Notes: a model not told the origin generated them from the letters alone. A stretch of 22,112 bases of DNA from Phycisphaerales bacterium UBA4658 (GCA_002405485.1 DHLW01000025.1:12425-34536); one strand, 5' to 3'. Positions 14,078 to 22,112 are shown, counted from the stretch's first letter. Translations and numbers: made by a program.

Positions 14078-16849
14078 ATGGTGATGCCCTCGGACAACCC
14101 CGATCCGGCCCTGGCCCTCGCGCTGGCCCTTGCGCAGCGGGCAATGACCAAGCCGCCCGAAGCGCGGGCCGCATACATCGATCAGGAGAGTCGGGGTGAT
14201 GTCGCGCTCGCGAACCGGGCCCGCCGGCTGCTGGAGCAGCACGACGCGCAGACGATCGCCGGCGACGAACCCGCCGCGCACTCATCGCAGCCCGACCCCG
14301 ATCCCATGGCCACGCGCGTTCGAGGCCGAAAGATCGGGCGATACACAGTGATGGACGTGCTCGGCGAGGGGGGCATGGGGACGGTCTACCTGGCCGAGCA
14401 GGACTCGCCGAAACGCACGGTCGCGCTCAAGGTGATTCGCCCGGGGCTGATCACGCGGTCGCTTCTCCGACGCTTCGAGGTGGAGTCGGGCGTGCTCGGT
14501 CGGCTTCAGCACCCCGGCATCGCCCGGGTGTATGAGGCAGGAACGGCCGTTGTGGACGGTTCGGACATCCCGTACTTCGCGATGGAACTCGTGCGCGGGC
14601 AGCCGCTCACCCTGTACGCCGAGGCCCGGGGTCTGGACGTCCGCCAGCGGCTGGCACTCATGGCGCTTGTGTGCGACGCGGTGCAGCACGCGCACACCCG
14701 CGGGGTGATCCACCGCGACCTCAAGCCGGGCAACATCCTGGTCGAAGAGGCCGACGACGCGGACACCACCGGCCCGCTCAGCCACGCGACCACGGCCGGC
14801 GACGGGCACGCCAGCAGGTTCGGGATCGCCGCCCAGCCCAAAATTCTGGACTTCGGGATCGCCCGGGTGACCGACGGCGACGTGCAGCCGGTGACGGTGC
14901 AGACCGACGTCGGGCAGCTCATCGGCACCCTGCCATACATGAGCCCCGAGCAGGTCGCCGGCAACACAGCGGAGCTGGACACGCGATCGGACGTGTACAC
15001 GCTCGGGGTCATCCTGTTCGAGCTGCTCGCCGGTCGCCTGCCGCACGACGTCTCCAAACGGACGATCCCCGAGGCCGTGCGGATCATCGGCGCCGAACCC
15101 CCGACGCGGCTGGCGTGGCTGAAGAAGGAGCTTCGCGGGGAGGTCCAGACGATCGTCGAGAAGGCCATCGAGAAGGACCGGGCCCGGAGGTACCAATCGG
15201 CCCGCGAACTCGCCGACGACATCCGGCGGTTCCTCCGCGATGAGCCGATCACCGCCCGGCCGGCGGGGGCGGCATACCGGTTCAGCAAGTTCGCCAAGCG
15301 CAACAAGGGGTTGGTCGGCGGGCTGGCGACGGCGGCGGCGATCCTGGCGCTTGGCGCGGTGGGCGTCGGCTGGCAGGCGGCAAGAGCCACCGCCGGGTGG
15401 TCCAAGGCCGAGCAGAATCTCGCGATCGCGCTCGAGGCCCAGAAACGGGCCGAGACCGAGGCCGAGAACGCCCGGAGCGTCAGCGACTTCATCGCGGGCA
15501 TGCTCACGAGTGTTGACCCGGAGGTCGCCGTCGGACGCGAGGTCACGGCGAGGGAACTCTTCGACAGCGCCGTCGCCGGGCTTGAAACCGGCCCCAAGCG
15601 CCCTCCGGCGGTGGAGAGCACGATCCGGTCCGCCGTCAGCCAGAGCTATCGTGGAATCGGCAAGGCGGACCTCGCAATACCACACGCGCGGCGCGTGCTG
15701 GACCTGGCGCTCCATCACGACGGCCCGGAATCGCGACAGGCCTACGAGGCCGGACGCAATCTCGTGATCGTCCTTGCCGATGCCGGCAAGTTCGACGAGG
15801 CAGAGACACTGGCCAGGGCCGCCGTCCAGCGCGAGTCCACCCGGACTCAGCCGGACGAAACCCGACTGGCAGAGGTCAAGAGCGACCTTGCCCGCGTGGC
15901 CCAGGAGATCGGCAAGGTCATCGAGAGCGTGACGCTCCTGGAGGAAGCGCTGCCGACGCTGGAGCGGCGTCTTGGCCCCGAGCACAAGCAGACCCTCTCA
16001 TCACGCAACAACCTGGCGACGTGCTACAAGGCGGTCGGACGCCTGCAGGACGCCGAGAGAGTGCAGCGCGAGGTGTATGACGCCTATCTCCGAATGCATC
16101 CGCCGGAGCACCCGCTGGTACTCAGTTCCAGAAACAACCTCGCGACGCTGCTGGAGCGGCTCGGGAAGGCCAACGAGGCGGCCGAGCTCTTCCGAGCCAC
16201 ACTGGCGGCACGGGAGCGCGTGCTCGGCCCGGCGCACGTCTCGACGGCGAACACCCGGCTGAATCTGGGCGTCTGCCTCGCCGGGCAGGGCAAGCCCGGA
16301 GAGGCCGAGCCGCTGATCCGGTCTGCCCTCGAATCGCTGCGGTCCCAACTGGGCATGGAGCACCCAAGAACGCTCATCGCCCTCGGAAACCTCGCGTATG
16401 TCCTGGAGGATCTCACGCGGCTGGACGAGGCCGAGACGCTGTATCGACAGGTCGTCGAGATCCGTTCGCGCGGGGCCCGCGGCGCCGCGGACCCGGAAGT
16501 GTGGGGCGCACTGAACAACCTGGCGATGCTGCTCCTCACCGCCGGCAAGCTTGATGAGGCACGGTCCCAGTTCCAGGAGTTGCTTGTGGCCTGCGAGCAG
16601 AGCCTTCCAGCGGACCATTATGTGGTGGCGATCTTCCGCAACAACTACGGGGAGTGCCTGACCAAGCTCAACGACTTCCCGGCCGCCGAGCGGGCCCTGC
16701 TGGACAGCCGTAAGGTCCTGGTGGACAAGCTCGGCCCGAATCATGCACGCACGCGCAAGGCCGACGCTCGGCTGGCCGCACTCTACGAAGCGATGGGCAA
16801 GCCAGACCTCGCCGATCTCTATCGTCGAACCTCGGACAGTTCGAAATAG
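14078..16849 (+). CDS. Transmembrane Ser/Thr protein kinase with C-terminal TPR repeats
   Basis: This protein of about 923 residues has a Hanks-type kinase domain at about 88-390. It has the glycine loop GEGGMGTVY (97-104), the ATP-binding Lys118 in VALKVI, HRDLKPGN (catalytic Asp214), DFG at 258-260 and SPEQ in the activation segment, so it should be active. A Gly/Thr-rich insert of about 30 residues lies between HRDLKPGN and DFG. One membrane helix (about 409-433, GLVGGLATAAAILALGAVGV) separates it from a mostly extracytoplasmic half of about eight TPR units of about 42 residues, for example TLSSRNNLATCYKAVGRLQD. TPRs usually bind proteins and may sense a partner. The N-terminal LANRARRLLEQHDAQ is typical of planctomycete kinases. 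Start ATG 14078 or 14084 has no clear Shine-Dalgarno. It converges tail to tail with the phosphatase, leaving 21 bp. Confidence 0.93.
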   Translation: MVMPSDNPDPALALALALAQRAMTKPPEARAAYIDQESRGDVALANRARRLLEQHDAQTIAGDEPAAHSSQPDPDPMATRVRGRKIGRYTVMDVLGEGGMGTVYLAEQDSPKRTVALKVIRPGLITRSLLRRFEVESGVLGRLQHPGIARVYEAGTAVVDGSDIPYFAMELVRGQPLTLYAEARGLDVRQRLALMALVCDAVQHAHTRGVIHRDLKPGNILVEEADDADTTGPLSHATTAGDGHASRFGIAAQPKILDFGIARVTDGDVQPVTVQTDVGQLIGTLPYMSPEQVAGNTAELDTRSDVYTLGVILFELLAGRLPHDVSKRTIPEAVRIIGAEPPTRLAWLKKELRGEVQTIVEKAIEKDRARRYQSARELADDIRRFLRDEPITARPAGAAYRFSKFAKRNKGLVGGLATAAAILALGAVGVGWQAARATAGWSKAEQNLAIALEAQKRAETEAENARSVSDFIAGMLTSVDPEVAVGREVTARELFDSAVAGLETGPKRPPAVESTIRSAVSQSYRGIGKADLAIPHARRVLDLALHHDGPESRQAYEAGRNLVIVLADAGKFDEAETLARAAVQRESTRTQPDETRLAEVKSDLARVAQEIGKVIESVTLLEEALPTLERRLGPEHKQTLSSRNNLATCYKAVGRLQDAERVQREVYDAYLRMHPPEHPLVLSSRNNLATLLERLGKANEAAELFRATLAARERVLGPAHVSTANTRLNLGVCLAGQGKPGEAEPLIRSALESLRSQLGMEHPRTLIALGNLAYVLEDLTRLDEAETLYRQVVEIRSRGARGAADPEVWGALNNLAMLLLTAGKLDEARSQFQELLVACEQSLPADHYVVAIFRNNYGECLTKLNDFPAAERALLDSRKVLVDKLGPNHARTRKADARLAALYEAMGKPDLADLYRRTSDSSK

Positions 16850-16870
16850 GCCGTGCGGGGCGGGTGTGGA

Positions 16871-18535
16871 TCACGAGTCAATCTGCACGCTGGCGATGGT
16901 GGTGTCATCGTCCAGGAACGGGCGCTGCGCGTGTGCCTGAACCAGCCGCAGGAGTCCGTCGGCATCATGCCGAGCGCTTGGGCTGGCGGCGACCTCCGCG
17001 TGCACGCGCTGGATGCCGAACTCCGCACCCGAGGGTGATGTCTGCTCGACAAGCCCGTCGGAATACAGCACGACCCGGTCGCCCGGAGCCAGTGGGACGT
17101 GGGCCGGCGCGTAGGGTCGGTCCGGATCGATGCCCAGCGGGATGCCTGCGGGCGCCGAATCCCCGGGGCGGATCACACCGTCCTTCACCGACCGCAACGC
17201 CCAGTGGCCGTGGCCGGCATCGACGAACGTGAGTCGCATCGCCCGAGTGTCGAACAGCCCGACCCACGCGGAGACGAAGCGGTCCATCGGGGCGTGCTGG
17301 CAGACGTACTCGTTGGCCTCCACCATGGCGCGTTCGAGCTCGACGCCTCTCCTGATGGCGGCGTGCAAATAGGCCTGCGTCGAGGCCATGAGGATCGCAG
17401 ACCCCGCCCCCTCGCCGGAGACATCGCCGATCACGACCACGGCCCGTTCGTCGCCGAGATCGATGACATCGAAGAGATCCCCGGCGACGAACCGGCCGGG
17501 AATGCCCCGGACGGAGTAGCGGACCCTTCCCAGGACGCCATCCGGCGGGGGCATGATGAGGGTCTGGGCCTCGCGGGCCGCGGCGAGATCCTGCTCAAGC
17601 GCCGCGCGGCGCTGCTCGAGATCGTGACGCATCTGCCCACCGATGGCCATGCCGTACACACGCGCAAGCGCCGCGCAGAATCCGCTGGCGTCGGCCTGCA
17701 CCCTGGACTCGCCACCGCGGGCGTCGAGATACAGGAGCGCGGCGAGCGTGGGCCCGACCGCGACCGGAGCGCAGATCGCCGAGTGGATCTTCAGTTCGCC
17801 AACCGTCCGATCGGTGACGACTCCGGGCAGACCGCCCTTGCCCTCAAGCACCGCGACTCGACCGGTCATCGCCTCGCGCACGAGCGATCGGCTGACCGAG
17901 GCATCGTGCCAGTTCGCCGAGTGCAGCACCTCCACGTTGCCCGACGCATCCGGACACCCGAGCACCGCGCCGCGGGCGTATCCCGCACCGGCTATGGCGG
18001 CCTCGAGGACCACCCGGGCCATGCTTGCCTGGTCGGCGGACTCCATGAGCTTGCTGGTCGCGTCGATGAGCTCGTTCAGACGCCGGTCGCTCAGCGTCGC
18101 CGCGACCGCCGTGCCCCGGTCATCGGCCATCGTCGCCAGCGTGCGGTGCATCGCCCCCGACCCGAGCATCCCCGAGCGGGCGCCCTCCAGCACCACGCGA
18201 AAGATCCACGGGCCGATCCGCAAGAGGTCGCCGTCGGCAAGCGCCACGGGCTGCTGAGACGAGAGCTTGACCCCGGACACGAACGTCCCCGGCGAAGAAC
18301 CCAGATCGGTGACGTACCACCGGCCCCCCGCGCTGGAACCGACCTTGCTCGCGTGCTTGAACTGCAGCAGCGCGTGCCGGCGCGACACACCCTCATGCAG
18401 CAGGCACACGTCGCTCTCCACCGCCCGACCGATCACCACCGGCTTCTCAGGCGTGATCGTGTAGCGCGTGTGATCCGGACCCGCAAGGGGCTCAAGCTTC
18501 AGCGGCTTTTCGTGTTCGGACGTCCCGCGCTGCAT
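16871..18535 (-). CDS. FHA-GAF-PP2C (SpoIIE/RsbU-like) protein phosphatase
   Basis: This 554-residue protein has three domains. An FHA domain (about 30-115) contains VVIGRAVESDVCL, GVSRRHALL and DLGSSPGTFVSG, the residues that read phosphothreonine. A GAF-like sensor domain follows (about 150-310), then a short coiled coil (about 310-335). The C-terminal PP2C domain has GDLFDVIDL, VIGDVSGEGAGSAILMA, DAGHGHW, YSDGLVEQ and DDDTTIAS. The metal-binding aspartates are present, so it should be active. FHA domains commonly recruit such enzymes to targets phosphorylated by Ser/Thr kinases, and a kinase is the adjacent gene. No membrane helix is seen, so it is cytoplasmic. ATG 18535 has only a weak TGGGA upstream. 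The gene is on the same strand as the serine hydrolase, 55 bp downstream of it, and could be cotranscribed. Confidence 0.92.
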   Translation of the reverse strand: MQRGTSEHEKPLKLEPLAGPDHTRYTITPEKPVVIGRAVESDVCLLHEGVSRRHALLQFKHASKVGSSAGGRWYVTDLGSSPGTFVSGVKLSSQQPVALADGDLLRIGPWIFRVVLEGARSGMLGSGAMHRTLATMADDRGTAVAATLSDRRLNELIDATSKLMESADQASMARVVLEAAIAGAGYARGAVLGCPDASGNVEVLHSANWHDASVSRSLVREAMTGRVAVLEGKGGLPGVVTDRTVGELKIHSAICAPVAVGPTLAALLYLDARGGESRVQADASGFCAALARVYGMAIGGQMRHDLEQRRAALEQDLAAAREAQTLIMPPPDGVLGRVRYSVRGIPGRFVAGDLFDVIDLGDERAVVVIGDVSGEGAGSAILMASTQAYLHAAIRRGVELERAMVEANEYVCQHAPMDRFVSAWVGLFDTRAMRLTFVDAGHGHWALRSVKDGVIRPGDSAPAGIPLGIDPDRPYAPAHVPLAPGDRVVLYSDGLVEQTSPSGAEFGIQRVHAEVAASPSARHDADGLLRLVQAHAQRPFLDDDTTIASVQIDS

Positions 18536-18590
18536 GATCCCAGCGTATCACGCCCGCATCCGCCCAACCCTCTGTTCTCGCGCCGCCGAA

Positions 18591-19682
18591 TCAGCTCAGC
18601 AGTTCCCGGGCAACGCACGCTCCAAGCTCGGCCATGAACGGATCGGCGTCGGCGAGGTAGTCGTAGCGATCGGTGTTCAGCTCCCCTGACCGATTGGTGT
18701 ACACCGCCGCCGAGAGCACGCACCGCGCGCCGCTGGGCACGTGCTCGATCACCGCGGTGTCGAGGGTGAACCCGTACGCCCGCCCGATCTTGTTCACATA
18801 CCGCCACTCCGCCCGCGGGCGCACGCGGATCAGCCCCGGCAGGAGGAACTTGTTGTACTCGTCCGGGTACGACGCTCGCGGATACGCCGCATCGCCCGAC
18901 TCCGCCGGACACAACGCGGCGACGCCCTCGAGCTCGCGCCGGTCCGCCTCGACAAGCCAGGGGAACGCGATCCCCCCGCGGACATCCGGTGCGAAGGTCG
19001 CCATCGTCAGCGCGTGCAGATCCCGAAGCGAGATCCGGTTCTTCTCGGCAAACGACATTGGCCGCTCATGCCGAACACCCTGCGCGTCGACGTGCGAGCA
19101 ACCCACATCCAGCCCCGCACCATGCTCCGGCGGCAGGTTCAGATCGCTGAAACGCTCCGGCATGTCGAGCGGCTCAGGGCACGCAAAACACACCCCAGGC
19201 GAACGGCGAGCACGCTCAGCCAGCTCCACAACGCTCAGCCGATGCCGCACCCGCACGCTCGCAAGTCCGGCGGCCCACATCATCTCATGGATCTCTCGGT
19301 GCCCGACGAGATCGTGCAGCAGGTTGTGCGCGGGGTTGTCCGACACCAGGAAGACCCGCCGAAGCTCGCCGGCCACGGTCGTGACCGGCCCGTCGCCGAT
19401 GCGCACCGGCGTCGACAGCGTCAGGTCGGGCCGCGCTCGCTCCCGACGCCAGTGCCAGAGCCGGCCCACCGCCCCGACGGCGGTCACGAGCTTGATCGTG
19501 CTCGCCGGGTACACATACTCCGCATCTGCCCGGAACGCCGCGCTCCGCTGCTCTCCCGGCTGACCGCGCACGGGCAGCATCGTGAGCAGCATCTGCACCC
19601 GGTGCTCCGCCGCGGCCTCGAGCAGCCGACCCATCGTCGGCCCGCCCCCGCTCAGCATGTGCATGAGTTGGCGATCGTCCAT
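18591..19682 (-). CDS. Class A beta-lactamase-like serine hydrolase
   Basis: This 363-residue protein carries the penicillin-recognising triad: YPASTIKLVTAVGAV (SxxK, Ser61 and Lys64), SDN at 114-116 in VFLVSDNPAHN, and KIG at 298-300 in place of KTG. These are the landmarks of class A beta-lactamases and related D-Ala-D-Ala-type hydrolases. No Glu166-type ExxLN motif is recognisable; EKNRIS at about 213 occupies a similar region. Activity on beta-lactams is therefore uncertain, and another acyl-serine reaction is possible. No signal peptide is evident after any plausible start, which is unusual for the family. ATG 19682 is preferred (GGGAG about 11 bases upstream); ATG 19700 would leave three bases to the divergent gene. 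The frame continues further upstream to 20297 only as a shadow of the acetyltransferase gene. Confidence 0.8.
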   Translation of the reverse strand: MDDRQLMHMLSGGGPTMGRLLEAAAEHRVQMLLTMLPVRGQPGEQRSAAFRADAEYVYPASTIKLVTAVGAVGRLWHWRRERARPDLTLSTPVRIGDGPVTTVAGELRRVFLVSDNPAHNLLHDLVGHREIHEMMWAAGLASVRVRHRLSVVELAERARRSPGVCFACPEPLDMPERFSDLNLPPEHGAGLDVGCSHVDAQGVRHERPMSFAEKNRISLRDLHALTMATFAPDVRGGIAFPWLVEADRRELEGVAALCPAESGDAAYPRASYPDEYNKFLLPGLIRVRPRAEWRYVNKIGRAYGFTLDTAVIEHVPSGARCVLSAAVYTNRSGELNTDRYDYLADADPFMAELGACVARELLS

Positions 19683-19703
19683 CGTGCGATATGCTCCCAT
19701 GCC

Positions 19704-20933
19704 ATGAGCATTCCGGCAACCGCTCGGCCGCCGATTCGACTGCGATCGCTCGACGCCTTCCGCGGCCTGACCATCGGCGCGATGCTCATCGTCAACAATC
19801 CCGGAACGTGGAGCCACGTCTACCCCCCACTCCGCCACGCCGAGTGGCACGGGTGCACCCCAACGGATCTCATCTTCCCGTTCTTCCTGTTCATCGTCGG
19901 CGTCGCAATGGCCTTCTCCAGCCGGCTGAACCCCGTCCCCGGCCTCCCCGCGCCGGGGCGACACACCGTCATGTGGGGCGTGCTCAAGCGCGCCGGCATC
20001 CTCTTTGGCCTCGGACTCCTGCTGAACTTCACCTCGCTGCTGCTGCGGCTGCCCGTCGATCTGGACTGGTGGCGCATCCCCGGCGTCCTGCAACGCATCG
20101 CAATCTGCTACGCCCTGGCCGCCGCGATCATGCTGCTCTGCTCGCCAAGGACACAGCTCGCGCTCGGGCTGCTCATCCTGCTCGGCTACTGGTCCGCGCT
20201 CACGCTCCTGCCGACCGCTGTCGCACCCGCCGAACGACTCACTCAGGCCGGCAACGCCGTGGCCTGGCTTGATCGGGCCGTGCTCGGCGCCACCCATATG
20301 TACCGCGGATCAACACCGGCTCCGCACGACCCCGAGGGCATCCTCAGCACGCTCCCGGCCCTGGTCACCACCCTGATCGGCGCATGGACCGGTCGGGTGC
20401 TCCGACGTTCGGCGAAGGCTATCACCGCGGGCATGTGCGGCCGCCTGCTCCTGGTCGGCCTGCTCCTCGGTGCGATCGGCTGGGGTTGGCATGTTCTGCC
20501 TCCTCCGTTCGGCTTCCCGTTGAACAAGGAACTCTGGACCAGTTCCTATGTCCTCTTCACCGCCGGGTGCGCACTCGTCCTGCTGGCCGCCTGCGCATTC
20601 CTCTGCGAGGTGCTTCCTGGATCCCTCGGCAACCTCCAAGTCCCCCGATGGCGGCGGATCGGGCAGGTCCTCCTTTGGCCCGCCGAGGTCATGGGGCTCA
20701 ACGCCATCCTTGCCTTCGTCGGCTCGGGCCTGCTGGCCCGGGCGATGCTCCTGGTGCGCGTGCAGGGATCGGACGGGCAGCCCGTTCCCCTCTCCCGCTT
20801 CCTGTATGAGTCGATCTTCCAGACGCCCTCGCGCCCGGAACTGGGTTCCTTGCTGTACGCTGTTGCCGTTCTGCTGTTCTGGTGGGTCATCTGCTATGTG
20901 CTCCACATTCGCCGCTGGTACTGGAAGATCTAG
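19704..20933 (+). CDS. Heparan-alpha-glucosaminide N-acetyltransferase-like membrane protein (NagX/DUF5009 family)
   Basis: This 409-residue integral membrane protein has many hydrophobic segments. It starts RLRSLDAFRGLTIGAMLIVNN and contains EWHGCTPTDLIFPFFLFIVG followed by VAMAF, the hallmark of the HGSNAT/NagX family. The His in EWHG corresponds to the acetyl-transfer histidine of the human enzyme. The middle segment IPGVLQRIAICYALAAAIML is also conserved. In eukaryotes the enzyme moves acetyl groups from acetyl-CoA across a membrane onto glucosamine; bacterial relatives are thought to act on amino sugars or envelope glycans, and the substrate here is unknown. ATG 19704 is chosen because homology begins at once; the upstream in-frame extension to 18741 shadows the divergent serine hydrolase. 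The two genes start head to head with about 21 bp between. Confidence 0.92.
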   Translation: MSIPATARPPIRLRSLDAFRGLTIGAMLIVNNPGTWSHVYPPLRHAEWHGCTPTDLIFPFFLFIVGVAMAFSSRLNPVPGLPAPGRHTVMWGVLKRAGILFGLGLLLNFTSLLLRLPVDLDWWRIPGVLQRIAICYALAAAIMLLCSPRTQLALGLLILLGYWSALTLLPTAVAPAERLTQAGNAVAWLDRAVLGATHMYRGSTPAPHDPEGILSTLPALVTTLIGAWTGRVLRRSAKAITAGMCGRLLLVGLLLGAIGWGWHVLPPPFGFPLNKELWTSSYVLFTAGCALVLLAACAFLCEVLPGSLGNLQVPRWRRIGQVLLWPAEVMGLNAILAFVGSGLLARAMLLVRVQGSDGQPVPLSRFLYESIFQTPSRPELGSLLYAVAVLLFWWVICYVLHIRRWYWKI

Positions 20934-22080
20934 CTCCGCCCGGGCACACCTCGGTCGACCGGCATGCCACGGACGCCGCCCGGTCATCGCGCTGCTGCTC
21001 ATGGTCTTGGCGTCGGCCGTGGGGTGCGCCAAGACGGGCTCGCCGACGAGCCCCGCGCATCGGGGCGCACTCACCGTGCTCGATGCCCCATCGCCCGTTG
21101 GCATCTCGCTGACCGGCCTCTCGCAGCGGCAACGGTCGCTCGATTGGTCCTTCGACGGCCTCTCCACCCTGCACACACACATCGCACCGGCCATTCCCAG
21201 GCCAACAGGATTCCACGATGTCCTCGCCGCCGTGAACGCGAACCTGCCCGCGGGCACTGGTCTTCGTCTGGAGCTCCGCGTCGCCCCGGAGCTGCGCGGG
21301 GAAGAGTGGTCGCCCTGGCTCACGATTGCCGAGTGGGGCTCGACAAACCGGTTTCCCAGGCCTGTGCGCACTTTCACTCTTGATTCCGGGCACTCAGGTC
21401 GCATCGACGTCGACTACTTCACCGCGCCAAGGCCGCACCTCTACCGCCGGGCGCAGTACCGACTCCTGGCAACCGATCCCTCGGTGCGCGTGCGGCTGGT
21501 CTCGATCGCGCTCGACCACGAGCGATCCTGGACGACCCGTCAGACCCTGCGCCCGCAGCCACGCGACATCGATCTCAACGTCCCCTTCCGCACGCAGAAG
21601 ACCCCCGATCCCGCGCTCTCGGGCCGGCTCTGCAGCCCGACGAGCGTCGCCATGGTCCTCGCGCACATGGGCGTCGATCATCCCGTCGCGACGGTTGCCG
21701 ATCTGGCCCATGATCCCGAGTTCGATCTGTTTGGCAACTGGCCCCGCAACATTCAGGCCGCCGCTTCACTTGGCGCCCACGGCTTCCTCATGCGCGTCGC
21801 CGACTGGTCCCAGGTCGGCGAGCTGGTCGACCAGCGCATCCCCATCATCGCCAGCATCCAGGTCAGCCCCGGCGAACTCCATAACGGTCCTTACCCATCC
21901 ACCGCCGGCCACCTCATCGTCCTCACCGGGTTCGACGCCCATGGCGATGTCCGCGTGAACGACCCGGCCTGCGGCACAGACGCCGAGGGCCGACGCGTTT
22001 ACCGCCGAGCCGACCTCACCAACATCTGGCTCTCCCGCACCGGCGGCACCGCGTACATCCTCCTGCCTGTTCGAGAGTAG
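20896..22080 (+). CDS. C39-like cysteine peptidase, putative lipoprotein
   Basis: This 394-residue protein has a hydrophobic export signal, RRPVIALLLMVLASAVGC, with Cys44 as a possible but atypical lipobox cysteine. A beta-rich N-terminal domain (about 55-210) has EEWSPWLTIAEWG and HSGRIDVDYF. The C-terminal peptidase_C39_2 domain starts near IDLNVPFRTQ and carries the catalytic Cys246 in GRLCSPTSVAMVL, His339 in AGHLIVLTGFD and Asp356 in VRVNDPACG. These form the papain-like triad, so it should be an active hydrolase outside the cytoplasm. No ABC-transporter part is present, so it is not a bacteriocin exporter. ATG 20896 overlaps the preceding gene by 38 bp and gives an unusually long n-region; ATG 21001 would cut into the signal and is less likely. 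It is probably coexpressed with the acetyltransferase. Physiological substrate is unknown. Confidence 0.85.
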   Translation: MCSTFAAGTGRSSSARAHLGRPACHGRRPVIALLLMVLASAVGCAKTGSPTSPAHRGALTVLDAPSPVGISLTGLSQRQRSLDWSFDGLSTLHTHIAPAIPRPTGFHDVLAAVNANLPAGTGLRLELRVAPELRGEEWSPWLTIAEWGSTNRFPRPVRTFTLDSGHSGRIDVDYFTAPRPHLYRRAQYRLLATDPSVRVRLVSIALDHERSWTTRQTLRPQPRDIDLNVPFRTQKTPDPALSGRLCSPTSVAMVLAHMGVDHPVATVADLAHDPEFDLFGNWPRNIQAAASLGAHGFLMRVADWSQVGELVDQRIPIIASIQVSPGELHNGPYPSTAGHLIVLTGFDAHGDVRVNDPACGTDAEGRRVYRRADLTNIWLSRTGGTAYILLPVRE

Positions 22081-22112
22081 AGCACTCTGACCTTTTGGGA
22101 TTGATTCTTGGT

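Noticed and set aside
14282..15985. Long open frame on the - strand opposite the kinase gene
   Set aside because: The + strand frame carries every kinase motif; the antisense product is low in complexity.
16035..16055. GGACGCCTGCAGGACGCC as a fourth copy of the palindromic repeat
   Set aside because: It shares only GGACGCCTG with the repeat, lacks the left arm and the CCACCAGAGGCA tail, and is ordinary kinase coding sequence.
17099..18637. Long open frame on the + strand opposite the phosphatase gene
   Set aside because: Arg/His-rich antisense product; the - strand frame has FHA and PP2C motifs.
18741..19703. Upstream extension of the acetyltransferase frame
   Set aside because: It is Arg/His-rich and antisense to the serine hydrolase; family homology begins at Met 19704.
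19683..20297. Upstream extension of the serine hydrolase frame
   Set aside because: It lies wholly antisense to the conserved acetyltransferase coding sequence and has Gln/Glu/Arg-rich, unconserved residues.
1..22112. tRNA, rRNA, CRISPR array, insertion sequence, toxin-antitoxin or phage genes
   Set aside because: I looked for cloverleaf ends, regularly spaced direct repeats, transposase or integrase motifs and small paired genes and saw none; the only repeat family is the three-copy 34-nt element.

Overview
The window is GC-rich and densely coded, with no recognisable rRNA, tRNA, CRISPR array, insertion sequence or prophage gene. The gene set suggests a Planctomycetota chromosome, probably of the class Phycisphaerae: a pseudopilin with a canonical [14 protein letters not shown] leader and a late DGHV motif, a membrane Ser/Thr kinase with a TPR tail, an FHA-GAF-PP2C phosphatase, LacI-regulated sugar uptake, and a PF12831-type FAD oxidoreductase. 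This assignment is inference from gene content only.

Region 1 (1-7015, + strand) is a glycan-uptake locus: the 3' part of a LacI-family regulator, a pseudopilin overlapping it by ATGA, a 128 bp gap with a CG-centred palindrome and a REP-like repeat, then a Tat/lipoprotein solute-binding protein, two MalF/MalG-type permeases and an FAD-dependent oxidoreductase. No ABC ATPase is present, so it is presumably supplied from elsewhere. A GH38 alpha-mannosidase (7016-10234, - strand) converges on this operon and is the best clue to the substrate: mannose-containing glycans.

Region 2 (10235-14077) is mostly - strand: a rho-independent terminator, a four-domain S1 protein resembling ribosomal protein bS1, a structured leader for it, and a large SPFH/band-7 membrane protein with repeated modules ahead of its PHB core. 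A 320 bp divergent promoter region follows.

Region 3 (14078-18535) is a signalling pair facing tail to tail: a transmembrane Ser/Thr protein kinase with TPR repeats and an FHA-GAF-PP2C phosphatase.

Region 4 (18591-22080) holds a class A beta-lactamase-like serine hydrolase, a head-to-head NagX/HGSNAT-like membrane acetyltransferase, and a C39-like peptidase lipoprotein. These suggest envelope or glycan modification.

The most interesting non-coding signals are an 11-nt segment of the S1-gene leader that is perfectly complementary to the gene's own start-codon region and lies inside a strong hairpin; a three-copy palindromic repeat, one copy of which supplies the end of one gene and probably the ribosome-binding site of the next; and dyads near the mannosidase start and in the LacI-operon gap.
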